35,927 bases of DNA, taken from the NCBI RefSeq assembly GCF_001720135.1, contig NZ_MCRJ01000027.1, positions 1 to 35,927 on the forward strand, in the 5' to 3' direction. Below are positions 1 to 9,000 of this stretch, piece by piece; positions within the stretch are counted from its first letter, which is position 1, and the number at the start of each line of letters is the position of its first letter. Source of the stretch: Methylobrevis pamukkalensis. Its GTDB lineage: Bacteria; Pseudomonadota; Alphaproteobacteria; Rhizobiales; Pleomorphomonadaceae. Below the pieces are notes generated by a model. The model was not told the origin of the DNA. It did no database searches and was given only the letters and a program-made list of their open reading frames with translations. A program made the translations under genes and the position numbers.

Positions 1-190
1 CGCGGTCGCCTCACCCGCCACGGCCGTCGAGATCGCCTGTGTCGGTCGTGTCACCTCGGATGCGATTGCACCGCTGATCGCCGTGCCCCGCGCGGTCGCC
101 TCACCCGCCACGGCCGTCGAGATCGCCGTGTTGCGGTTCGTGACCTCGGTCGCGATGGCGCCGCTGATCGCGGTGCCCCGCGCGGTCGCT
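1..190. repeat. 90-bp tandem repeat in the tail fibre gene
   Basis: Positions 1-37 recur exactly at 91-127, and 71-99 recurs at 161-189 with one mismatch, so the period is 90 bp. The array runs off the left edge and fades to the right of about 190. In the minus-strand reading frame it encodes a 30-residue unit made of two related 15-residue halves (EATARGTAISGAIAT and EVTNRNTAISTAVAG). A period divisible by three allows copy-number change without loss of frame. It is part of the fibre gene and is not a CRISPR array: there are no spacers and the whole unit is coding. Confidence 0.85.
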
Positions 191-642
191 TCGGCCGCAA
201 TCGCCTCCGCTCGCGCCGTCGCCTCGGCCTCATCTCCGGCCAAGCGCGCAGCCACTTCCGCCGCCACCGACGCAACGCCGGCGTCCAGCCGCGCGTCGAC
301 GACGGCGAGATCCGCCGCCGGCAGCGGGCCAAGCCGGTCCCACGTCTTCGGCGTGCCCGCGAGGACTTTCCAGACCCCCGAATCCTCGCCGTCCCCGAAC
401 ACACGCCAGAGCGCCCCGACGTCGAGGCCGTCCGGATCGGGCAGATCCGCGACAAGCGCGACGCTGTCCTCATAGCCCGCCTCGATCGACCCGATCACGT
501 CGGCGATCGGCCCGTCGCTCAGCAGCTGGGTCGCGAAGGCTGTGACGCTGATCCTGCCGCCGCCGTCCCCGATTGCATTGCCGAGCACTTCGTTGATCGA
601 CGACAGCTCGGGAATGTTGGTGGATGAGATGCTGTCGGTCAT
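1..642 (-). CDS. Tail fibre / receptor-binding protein, N-terminal part (runs off the left edge)
   Basis: An open frame of 214 codons starts at ATG 642 with AGAGG upstream and has no stop before the window edge, so this is only the amino end. The first ~110 residues (MTDSISSTNIPELSSINEVL...) look like a virion-attachment head, including a stretch that mentions W-rich, D/G-rich turns (LWRVFGDGEDSGVWKVL). Residues from ~115 become Ala/Thr/Glu-rich repeats with a 15-residue period, the style of trimeric phage fibres. It lies at the end of the tail module after the tip protein, where fibres usually sit. Assignment rests on position and repeat style; the receptor-binding end is not visible. Confidence 0.7.
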   Translation of the reverse strand, partial: MTDSISSTNIPELSSINEVLGNAIGDGGGRISVTAFATQLLSDGPIADVIGSIEAGYEDSVALVADLPDPDGLDVGALWRVFGDGEDSGVWKVLAGTPKTWDRLGPLPAADLAVVDARLDAGVASVAAEVAARLAGDEAEATARAEAIAAEATARGTAISGAIATEVTNRNTAISTAVAGEATARGTAISGAIASEVTRPTQAISTAVAGEATA

Positions 643-669
643 CGGGTGCCTCTGTCAGGGGTCGGAAGA

Positions 670-1544
670 TCAGGCGGCATGGAGGATCCAGACCTCGCTG
701 CGCAGGAGATTGATGTTGGCGCTGGTCGAGCCGGGCTGGCCGGTGAAGGCGATCACCACGTCGGCGCCGTAGTCCTGGCCGCCGGTGGTCACGCCGCTGC
801 TCCCGGTGCCGATCCCGTCGGCATCGGACGCCTGGAAGGACACCTGGGAGGTGAGGCTCCCGGCCATGCCGATGACGCGCGTCGTGATGATCGTCGCCGT
901 CGTGGTCGGGGCGATCTCGACGATGATGTCGCCCGTCAGCCCGCCGCTGCGGACCCTGATCGTCTTGGCGGTCGCGCTGTTCGTGTAGGACCAGAGCGCC
1001 CAGACCAGCACGCATCCGTGGATGCCGGGCGCGCCGCCGGGCACCGTCACGGACCGCATCACCGTCTCGTCGGTGGTGTCGGTCAAATTCACGGCCGTGC
1101 CGGAGGCATGCAGGCAGTACCAGGTCCCCATCGCCGCCGCGGCCGCGCGGGCGCTCGCCGTCTGCAGCAGCGTCCGTCCCGCCGCGCCGCGTCGGTGATC
1201 ATCGCCGCGGTCGGGCCGGTGAGCGCCCGCCCGTCCGCCCTTGTGTAGGACGTGACGCGCCAGGCGCCGAGCGCGTCGCTCATGGCCGTCGCCGTGTCGC
1301 CGGCGGCCGTCACGATGTTCGCCCCACCCGGCAGGGCCAGCCCGGCCGAATGCGTCAGCGTCAGCGCGCCGGCAAAGCGCAGATGGCGGATCATGCGCGG
1401 CACAGTCCCGAACGAGGTGATCGCCGCGCTGCCGGTCACCACCAGCCGCTGCGCGATCGCCGCGCCAAGGTCGCAGGTCGGCGCCGATGGCACCTCCACC
1501 TCGTCGAACGCGAAACTGCCGACCGCACGGACGAGACTGGTCAT
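670..1544 (-). CDS. Minor tail protein, frame broken near 1175
   Basis: The start ATG 1544 has GGGGG just upstream. The N-terminal half reads in one frame (MTSLVRAVGSFAFDEVEVPS...) to about 1175 and the C-terminal half continues in another (TLLQTASARAAAAAMGTWY...ILHAA) to the stop at 670. Restoring one base near 1171-1180 gives one protein of about 290 residues. The motif SFGTVPRMIRHLRFAGALTL followed by a Gly/Ala-rich stretch ending ALGAWRVTSY is common in tail proteins of alphaproteobacterial phages. It sits between the tip protein and the fibre gene, so a distal tail or fibre-attachment role is likely. The break may be a sequencing error or real decay. Confidence 0.6.
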
Positions 1545-1578
1545 GCCGCCCCCAGGAAATAACCGTCATGGTCGAAGA

Positions 1579-4500
1579 TCAGGCGCCGTCATCGTCGACG
1601 CCGACCGGCGCGGTCGCCGTCACGAAGTCCAGCCAGCCGGACCAGTCGGAGGGATCGTCGTCATCGGGCAGCGCCCGGATGCGGGCACGATGCTGGGCAT
1701 AGGCGGCGAGATGCCCGGTACGCAGCGTGGTCTCGCCGGCACCGGTCACGCCGCGCGAGAGCGGCCCGCCCGTGGTGCCATCCCACCGCTGCCATTCGAG
1801 TTCATAGGCCCAGCCGTCACCGCCGGCCGACCACGAAAACAGGCTGTAGACGCCGACCGTGGTCTCGGACGTCGCCTCGACGACGAGCTCCACGGCGAGA
1901 TCCGCCGGCGCGGCCGCAAACGCCTCGCCGACCGTGTAGGCCAGCACCGGCCCCCACGCCCCGGGCGTGCCGCCGGGCGCAAGGCCCCGCGCGCGGATCT
2001 CGATATCGTCGCCGAGCGCGTAGCCGGTCAGTACGGGGGTTGCGGCCGACGAGACGGTCGCCGTCGACCAGCTGCCGGCGCCCTCGGCGCGGTGGTCCAC
2101 CTGCCAGCGGGTCAGCGGCGCCGAGCCCGGCCCGGGGTTGAGCGCGACCACGACGCGTGGCGCCACGTCGCGTGTGGTCTCGATCGAGATCACCACCGGG
2201 GCGGCCGGCGCGACCGGAACGAAGGCGACGATCTCGCCGACGCGGCCGTCCCAGGGCGGGATCGGCCGCGCGGCCGTCAAAGTGTCGATCTCCGGCCGGT
2301 AATCGACCAGGTGGAACACGCTGGCGCCGGCATCGCCGGCCTCGACACGGCGCACGATGCAATGCCGGCTCTCTTCGCCGTAGATCCCGAAATGCACGAT
2401 CTCGCCGGCGGCGGGCTTCTCCGCGTCGGCCGCCGCCACCCCGGTCCGCAACATCCGCACCGAGGACTGGTCGCCCGGCACGGTCGCAACCTTGCGAACC
2501 ACCGACCGGCCGACCACGTCGTCGGCGTTGGCATGGACGCGGAAGCGGATCGCGTAGACCTTGCCCGCCTCCATCACGACCGAGGCGCCCTCAAACGCCA
2601 CGAGGTCGCCGACCACCGCCTTGACCCGCGGCGAGAAATGCGCCCGGTCGATGTCGGCCAGCGACACCGCCACGCGGTCGCCGCGGGTCGCGATCCGCGC
2701 CACGCCGTCCTGGATCGCCCGCGCCGAGCCCGAGCGCAGCAGCACCTCGTATTGCCGCCGTGTCGCCTCGCGGAAGATCTCGTCGGGGTCGGTCTTGCCC
2801 GGCAGCTTCAGCTCTTCGGTGCGGGTGATCGGCCCGGTGTGGTCCGGGAACGGCACGAGCATCTCGCCGCTCTGCCAGTCGTTCGAGGCGTCGATGAACG
2901 GCACCCGGAAGGCGTGCGGCAGCCGCGGATAGATCGCCGACCAGCGGTAGTCCCGCGAATTGGCCGGCGACATGTGGGCGATGACATCTTCGGTCGGCCG
3001 GTCGATCACCACCTGCCACTTTTCCCCGTCCCAGCGCGGGGCGGCCCGGCCGGCGCGGCAGATGTCGAGCAGCACCTCCTGCAAGGTCGCCTCGTAATCG
3101 TGGATCCGGTCGTACTTCAGCCCCTGGAGCGCGCACCACTCCGCCCATTCGGTGACGCTCTCCCCGATCGCCTCAAGTGGCTCGGGATAGTCGGTCGCCG
3201 CCCCCGTCAAGGCATCGCGGAAGGCGGTCGCCGGCGACGACGAGGCCGCCTCAACCCAGTCCTCGCCGTCCCAGGTCGGCAGCAGGCGCTGGACGATGGC
3301 GTTCAAGCTGTCGAGCTGGCCGTTGAGCTGATAGGTCGACTTGACGCGGATCGCCGAGATCGCCAGCGGGAAATCGACGTTGAGCGGATACTCCGGCCGG
3401 ATCGTCTGCAGCGCATTGAGCACGATCTGATCGGAGACATTCGGGTCTTCGGTCTCGTTGGTCATCCGCGTGAAGCGGACCTCGTAGGTGCCGCGCGCCG
3501 GCAGGGTCCAGCGGTGCGACCGCCAGAACGGCGCGCGGATGTTCTCGGTGATTTCGAGGGTCTCGACCTCGTCCCACGGGCCGGGCGTGTCGTCGTCGTC
3601 CACCACCGGCCGCTGTTCGATCTTGATCGCCACCGTGTAGGCGATCGACTTGCTCCGGCTGACCGAGTAGAGGCTGAGACCGGCGGAAAACTGGAAGATC
3701 GCGCAAAGTTCGGTGGCATCCCGGCCGCTGACCACCACGAAGGGATCGTCCTCCACCGGCTCGTCGCGCTGGATCTCGCCCTTGTCGTTTTTCACCATTT
3801 CCCGGCGAAGCGTGATCGACAGCGGCTCCTGCACCACCTGGTTCGGATAGAGCGTCACCGGCAGATCCTCCGGCCGGCCTGGCCGGAACTCGTGCTCGAC
3901 CTCGTCGAACTCCTCGATCGGCGTGTCGCCGATCCGGATGCCGGACAGCGCGATCGGCCCGTAGCCCCAGACGAACAGGGCGCGCACAAAAAGGTCGGTG
4001 CCGACCACCTCGAAATAGGACGAGGCCGCGAATGGCGGCGCCATCCGATGCCGGCCGTAGGGATTGGGCACCGGCGCATCCGGTCGCGCCTGGTTCTGCC
4101 AGCCCGTGACGGCGAACGAGGTGTCCGGCTTGGAACTGCCCTGGTCGAGCGGGAACAAGGCATTGATCGCCAGCGCCCCGACCGCCGAAAGCCCGGCGCC
4201 GATGATCCCGCCCCACGCGTTCGCGCCAAGACCGAGGAATGACCCCGACGCCCCGAGCCAGCCGGCCGCCCACCACTGGCCAAGCGCAAACGCCGCGACG
4301 GTCACAACCAACTGCAGGATCGAGCGCCAGGCCGAGCGGCCGGGCAGCATCCGGATCACCACACGTGTGGCCGGCAGCGGCCGCACGCGGGTCCACAACC
4401 CCGCCTCGACCACGTCCTGCCCGCGCGGCGAGACGAGGATGACGCGCACATGCCGGCGCTCTTCGGCCGTCAGCCCCGGCATCGCCTGGGCCACGATCTC

Positions 4501-4659
4501 GGCGATCGTCATCCCCGGCAGAACGGTGAAATCATGCCGTCCGATCTCTGGAGAAAACCATCCCAGCGTCGTGACGCTCGCCCCGGCGTCCCGGCGCGGG
4601 GCTGCGGCCGCCGGCAGGGGCGGCAGCAGGTCCGGATCAGGGGGCGAGAAATGCTGCAT
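1579..4659 (-). CDS. Tail tip / host-specificity protein (lambda J type)
   Basis: About 1026 residues from ATG 4659; a GTG at 4683 is possible but has no ribosome site, whereas GAGG precedes the ATG. The protein has an N-terminal hydrophobic pair (ILQLVVTVAAFALGQWW and a Gly/Ala-rich segment, residues ~115-180) like tail tip proteins that carry transmembrane-like helices. A middle part rich in tail-hub strands follows (SSYFEVVGTDLFVRALFVWGYG), then C-terminal fibronectin type III-like repeats (residues ~760-1020: TRWQVDHRAEGAGSW, YELEWQRWDGTTG). It follows the DUF1833 and NlpC/P60 genes, the usual order for siphophage tip complexes. It probably forms the tail tip that meets the host surface. 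Confidence 0.85.
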   Translation of the reverse strand: MQHFSPPDPDLLPPLPAAAAPRRDAGASVTTLGWFSPEIGRHDFTVLPGMTIAEIVAQAMPGLTAEERRHVRVILVSPRGQDVVEAGLWTRVRPLPATRVVIRMLPGRSAWRSILQLVVTVAAFALGQWWAAGWLGASGSFLGLGANAWGGIIGAGLSAVGALAINALFPLDQGSSKPDTSFAVTGWQNQARPDAPVPNPYGRHRMAPPFAASSYFEVVGTDLFVRALFVWGYGPIALSGIRIGDTPIEEFDEVEHEFRPGRPEDLPVTLYPNQVVQEPLSITLRREMVKNDKGEIQRDEPVEDDPFVVVSGRDATELCAIFQFSAGLSLYSVSRSKSIAYTVAIKIEQRPVVDDDDTPGPWDEVETLEITENIRAPFWRSHRWTLPARGTYEVRFTRMTNETEDPNVSDQIVLNALQTIRPEYPLNVDFPLAISAIRVKSTYQLNGQLDSLNAIVQRLLPTWDGEDWVEAASSSPATAFRDALTGAATDYPEPLEAIGESVTEWAEWCALQGLKYDRIHDYEATLQEVLLDICRAGRAAPRWDGEKWQVVIDRPTEDVIAHMSPANSRDYRWSAIYPRLPHAFRVPFIDASNDWQSGEMLVPFPDHTGPITRTEELKLPGKTDPDEIFREATRRQYEVLLRSGSARAIQDGVARIATRGDRVAVSLADIDRAHFSPRVKAVVGDLVAFEGASVVMEAGKVYAIRFRVHANADDVVGRSVVRKVATVPGDQSSVRMLRTGVAAADAEKPAAGEIVHFGIYGEESRHCIVRRVEAGDAGASVFHLVDYRPEIDTLTAARPIPPWDGRVGEIVAFVPVAPAAPVVISIETTRDVAPRVVVALNPGPGSAPLTRWQVDHRAEGAGSWSTATVSSAATPVLTGYALGDDIEIRARGLAPGGTPGAWGPVLAYTVGEAFAAAPADLAVELVVEATSETTVGVYSLFSWSAGGDGWAYELEWQRWDGTTGGPLSRGVTGAGETTLRTGHLAAYAQHRARIRALPDDDDPSDWSGWLDFVTATAPVGVDDDGA

Positions 4660-4694
4660 GGGCCTCGGGAGACAGGGCCGCACCGGTCACGGCA

Positions 4695-5135
4695 TCACCC
4701 GCCGGCCGGCCTCATCAGCGCTTCGTGCCGATGGATGCCGAGCAGGCGGTCGCGCCAGACCGGCGCGTCATAGCGCTCGATCACGCTGGCAGTGTCGCCG
4801 ATGTGCAGCATGCGGCCAGCCGATAGGATGACCCCTACATGCGAGGCATGCCGGCCCCGCCGGAACAGCGCCGCGTCGAGTGGCTGCACCGCCCCGATCA
4901 CCGGATGCCACGGCCCGCGCGCCAACCCGCCATGGATCACCGCGTCGACCGCTGCCCGGTCTTCGGCGGTCGGATAGGCCTCAAGCCCGCTCGCCAGCGT
5001 GACGCCGGCGATCTCCGCGTAGACGAGGCACAGCAGCCCATAGCAGTCGGCGCCGTCGCGGCTGCGCCCGAGGTCGGCATAGGGGATGCCCACGAAGCCG
5101 CTCAAGGCCGCTTCGATGTTGCTTCGACCCATCAT
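4695..5135 (-). CDS. NlpC/P60 tail cysteine peptidase
   Basis: A protein of 146 residues from paired ATGs at 5135 and 5132; ATG 5135 is chosen because GGGGC lies ~8 nt upstream. It has the NlpC/P60 triad context: Cys in GADCYGLLCLVY, His in ASHVGVIL and a later His in MLHIGD. Members of this family in phage tails cut peptide stems of peptidoglycan or process the tail tip during entry. It sits between DUF1833 and the tip protein, matching lambda K in position. Bases 4817-4837, inside the codons for VGVILSA, are repeated exactly in the non-coding gap at 15439-15459. Confidence 0.85.
   Translation of the reverse strand: MMGRSNIEAALSGFVGIPYADLGRSRDGADCYGLLCLVYAEIAGVTLASGLEAYPTAEDRAAVDAVIHGGLARGPWHPVIGAVQPLDAALFRRGRHASHVGVILSAGRMLHIGDTASVIERYDAPVWRDRLLGIHRHEALMRPAGG
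4817..4837. repeat. 21-nt exact repeat, copy 1 (inside NlpC/P60 gene)
   Basis: This 21-nt stretch is identical to 15439-15459 and in the same orientation. Here it is coding, on the minus strand, for the segment carrying the putative catalytic His region. The flanks of the two copies do not match. A match this long is not expected by chance in 36 kb. Confidence 0.8.
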
Positions 5136-5148
5136 CGATAGAGCCCCG

Positions 5149-5667
5149 TCATCGATAGAGACCCGGGAAGGCATCGCGCGACATGCGCCGGGCCGGATGC
5201 GGCTCCTCGTGGAACGGCTCGCGCGAAATCTGCAACTCGATCTGGCCGGCATCGCCATTGGCGGTCATCAGCCACAGGCCAAGCCACTGCTGTTCGATGA
5301 CGTCGGGCGAGCCCGCCAGGACGATCGCCATGTCCACCCGCGCCCGGGTGATCGTCTCGCGCAGGGGCTTGGCCTGGTCGCGGGCCACCACCTCCATGAC
5401 GATCTGCGCCGCCGCCGGCGTCTCCTCGTCGTCGTCCGGCAGGATCGCGTCCAGCAAGACGAACTCGAACGGGCGTGTGAGGATCGTCTCGCCCGGATCG
5501 AGCCGCCACGCCGACCGCGTCCCGTAGGTCAGCGGATCGGTGGTCAGACGGTCCGTCGGATCGGTCGAGAGCCGGATCGGCATGTCCAGCGCCGGGTGCG
5601 TGAACTTGAACAGCGCGACTTCGAGGTCGTCGCTGTAAGGCTCGTCGTGGTGCCGGCGGGCATTCAT
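5149..5667 (-). CDS. DUF1833 family minor tail protein
   Basis: 172 residues from ATG 5667, preceded by GAGGCGGG at good spacing; an upstream in-frame start near 5715 lies inside the previous gene and lacks a ribosome site. The sequence shows the DUF1833 pattern: an N-terminal strand region (VALFKFTHPALD), a long acidic loop (LPDDDEETPA), a middle VDMAIVLAGSPDVIE and the terminal AFPGLYR. DUF1833 proteins lie next to NlpC/P60 and tip genes in alphaproteobacterial siphophages and are thought to be tail-hub components. Exact role unknown. Confidence 0.75.
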   Translation of the reverse strand: MNARRHHDEPYSDDLEVALFKFTHPALDMPIRLSTDPTDRLTTDPLTYGTRSAWRLDPGETILTRPFEFVLLDAILPDDDEETPAAAQIVMEVVARDQAKPLRETITRARVDMAIVLAGSPDVIEQQWLGLWLMTANGDAGQIELQISREPFHEEPHPARRMSRDAFPGLYR

Positions 5668-5678
5668 CGACACCCGCC

Positions 5679-6096
5679 TCACGGCATCACCGTCAGCCGC
5701 CAGGCGACCCGCCACTTGAAGCCGGCCAGCGTCGTCTCCGGCGCCGCGCCCGGCTCGAACATCACCAGCAGCCGGCAGGCCAGCGTCAGCGGCACTCCGC
5801 CGATCAGCACCTTGGCGCCGCCGATCAGGATCGGCGCGCGTCCCGGCTCGGGTCCGTCATCCAGAACGGCAGCGTGCCGCCCCGCGTGTCCTCGTGAAAC
5901 CAGCGGTCGGCCCGCGCTCCTGGTCCCGGTCGCAGTCGAGCACCAGCGACCACGGCCGGCCGGTCCGCGAATAGCGCCGCCGCGGCAGCCGCGGCCCGGC
6001 GTCCGCCCGGGCGGCCACGCGCGAGTCGGCCGCGCCGCGCCGCCAGCCCTCGCGCATGACGAGATCCAGTTCCGGGGGAAGCACCGGCACCGTCAT
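5679..6096 (-). CDS. Conserved minor tail protein, two single-base breaks
   Basis: ATG 6096 overlaps the tape measure stop as ATGA. As read, the frame (MTVPVLPPELDLVMREGWRR...) stops early. Adding one base near 5920 continues it as RADRWFHEDTRGGTLPFW, and one near 5843 as APILIGGAKVLIGGVPLTL, ending TVMP at 5679; total about 139 residues. The WFHEDTRGGTLPFWMTDP segment resembles small tail hub proteins of Mu-like siphophages, but I cannot name the family. Position between tape measure and DUF1833 suggests a tail-tip adaptor. Both breaks look like lost bases in GC-rich runs. Confidence 0.55.
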
Positions 6097-9000
6097 GTGC
6101 GCCTCGGCTTGGCGCGCACGCCCATGCCGCCGAGCTGCCGGTTGGCGGCCGAACCCGGCCGGCCCATCGCTTGGCCGATCACCTCCTCGGTGGTGATGAT
6201 CACCCGCCGCCCGCCGCGCTCGTCCTGTTCCTCTTCCACCTGCACGTTGTCGCTGGCCCGCGCCGGATTGACCACGACCGTGACCGGTCCGGACGCGGCC
6301 GGCGCCGGCGCGGCCGCCCATCCTCCCCATGACGCGCCGTTGTCATTCACGATCCCGCCGTTGGCATAGCCCGGCAGGCCGCGCCGCATCGCGTCCACCA
6401 CCTGCGGTCCGCCGTGGCGCGCCACGTCGTCCTGGTTCCACACCACCTCGCCGGCGTGGACGATGCCCTTGGGCTCGTACCGCCCGCCCGGACCGGTGTA
6501 TCCGCCGCCGTCGAAACTCCACCCGGTGCCATAGGCCGACACCCCGGCCGGCATCGCGCCCACCGCGCCCGCCGACAACGACAGCGAGGCGACGCCGCCA
6601 CCGAAGGCCGCGCCGATCGCGCTGGCGATCGAGCCGAGCAGCCCGCCGCCCCCGCCGCCCATGCCCTGCATCGACTGCGCGATGCCCTGAAGGAGCGTGG
6701 TCAGCACCCCGCCGAAGCCCGGCAGGAACTGGTCGACGATCCCGCCGATCCCGGCCGACAGCCGGTCGAAGCTCCCTTCGAGGATCGACACCTGGTCTTC
6801 GGCCTTCGCGCCATAGGCCGACACCCCGGCCGGCATCGCCTCCGCCTGCGCCCGGGTCAGCGACAGCGCCGGCACCTCGGCCCGGCCCGCGCCGGCCACC
6901 GGGCCGAGCGCCGAGGTGAAGTCGACAAGGGTCTCCGTCGGCTTGTCGAGGGCGGCGCCGAACGTGTCGAGCTTGCCGGCGATCGAGGCGATCTTCGCGC
7001 CATAGGCCGGGTCGGTCGCGTAACCGGAGCGGCCGAGCGCATCGATCTGCGCGTCCATGCCCTGGGCGGATTTGAACGCCCCGTAGCGCGGATTGCGGTT
7101 GATGAAATCGGCATAGCCCGCGACCGAGTCGGCGGGGCTGGCATAGGTCCGGAAGCTGTCGGTGGTACTGACCCACTTGCCGTCGACCACCTCGCGGGTG
7201 GCGAGGCTCTGACCCGGCCCCTTGATCCCGAACAGGTTGTTGCCCGGCGCGCTCTTGCCCCAGTTGCTCTCCAGCGCCGCCTGCGCCGCGATGATCCGCG
7301 GGTCGATCCCGGTCGCGGCCGAGGCCTTCTCCACGCCCGGCCGGATCGACTCGAGGAACGCCGCCTGATCGCCGGAGTAGCGACTCGTCCCGAACGTCGC
7401 GCCCCCGGCCGGCGCCGGCGCGGCGTTCGAATTGGCCGGCGCGAAGTTGAGGCCCGCCGCGCCGCTCCCCGCTGCGACCCCTCCGTTGATGATCACCGTC
7501 GCGGCCGTGACCGACATCGTCCCGGTGTCGAGCGCGGCGGCCGCCACGTTGTCGTTGGCCTCGTTGCCCATCATCTTGCCGAGCACGCCGCCGACATCGC
7601 CGAGCGTCGGCAGGTTCTGGCCCAGCAAAGCGTTCTTGAGCGGATTGGCGAGACCTACCTCGAACAGCGAGCGCGTGAGATCGGTGGCGAGATCCTCGAT
7701 CTCGAACTTGCCGGTGCGCAGGCCGTCCACCAGCGTGTTGATCGCATCGCCGCCGGCGTCTCGGATCTTGTCCCAGGCGGCGGTCTGACGATCGAGGGCG
7801 ACCGCCATATCGGCCTCGGCGGCCAGCTGCTCGCGGATGATGCCGGCGCGCTCCGAGTCGGCAGCAATCCCCGCACGCCGGATGCGTTGTTCCGCTTCAA
7901 CCAGCGCAAGCACACGCGCGCGCGCCGACTCGGACTGCCCGACTAGGGCCAGCTCGGCCCTTGCCATCTCAAGTCGTTCGCGGCCCGCTTCAATCTGTGC
8001 GATCGCCGCCACTTCACCCGCGAGGGCCGCGTAGGCTGCGGCCTCTTCGCGGATCGCCTGGGTCTGTTTCGGCGTCAGATCGATGTTCTGGCGGCGTGCC
8101 TCGGCGAGAAGCGACTGCTCACGGGCATAGGCAACGGCGGCGGCACCCGACATCCGCAAAGCCTGCGCCTGGATGGCAAGGGCCTGCTGGTCTTCCTCCG
8201 CGCCGCGCAGGATGTCGCCGACAGGGTTCCACCCTTCACCACGCCGTTCGTTCGGTCGTGGCACCGGAGTGTTCCGGGCGCGCTCCTGCTGGCGCGCGCG
8301 TTCGGCAAGAAGCCGGGCGCGGGTCTCTTCCGATGTGCCGCCTGCGGCGGCGATCGCCGCGCGTTCGTCGGCGTTGATCTGGGCCATCGGGTCAAGAGGC
8401 GGGATCGCCCGGCGCTGGAGGCTGGCCGACGCGCGAGAATATCGCTCCATGGCATCCGCCGCGCGCGCCGATTCGACGCTGATCTTGGCGATGTTTCCCG
8501 CCGCGGCATCGGCAGCGCGACCCAGTTCGTCGGCCGTCGTCGTTGCGTCGAGCCAGTCATCGGCGGCTTTCTTGAGCCGGGGATCATCCGATGCGGCGCC
8601 GATCGCCGCGATCTCGCGCCGCAAGGCGGCAATGTCGGGGACGCCGGCTCGGGCGGCATCGAGATAGGCCCGGAGCGGCCCTTCCAGACCCTGATCCGCG
8701 CCAAGGATGATCCCGTCCACGAAGTGGGAGTTGATTTCGCCGGCAATGGCCTGCGCGGCGTCCAGATATCGCTTCTTGAGATCATCGACGTTCCGGCCGG
8801 CGGCGTAGTCGATGACGATCTTTTCTTCCGCCGCATACTCCTTCACGCCCCGCGCGGCTTCGCCATAGGCGTCCTTGATGCGCCGGACGACATCGATATG
8901 CCGTTCGAGCGCCGCCGCACTGGCCGAGGTGCCACTGCCGATCGTCTCGAACAAGAGAGAGGCGCCGGCCGCGGCTGCGGCCATTCCAATCACGGCAAGA

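Noticed and set aside
1..190. Tandem repeats as a CRISPR array
   Set aside because: The units are contiguous, coding and without unique spacers.
1252..4242. 996-codon open frame on the plus strand
   Set aside because: It mirrors the tip protein gene, is very rich in Arg/Gly/Asp/His and shows no family pattern; GC-rich genes leave such open antisense frames.
6414..7946. 510-codon plus-strand frame
   Set aside because: Shadow of the tape measure gene with no ribosome site or domain.
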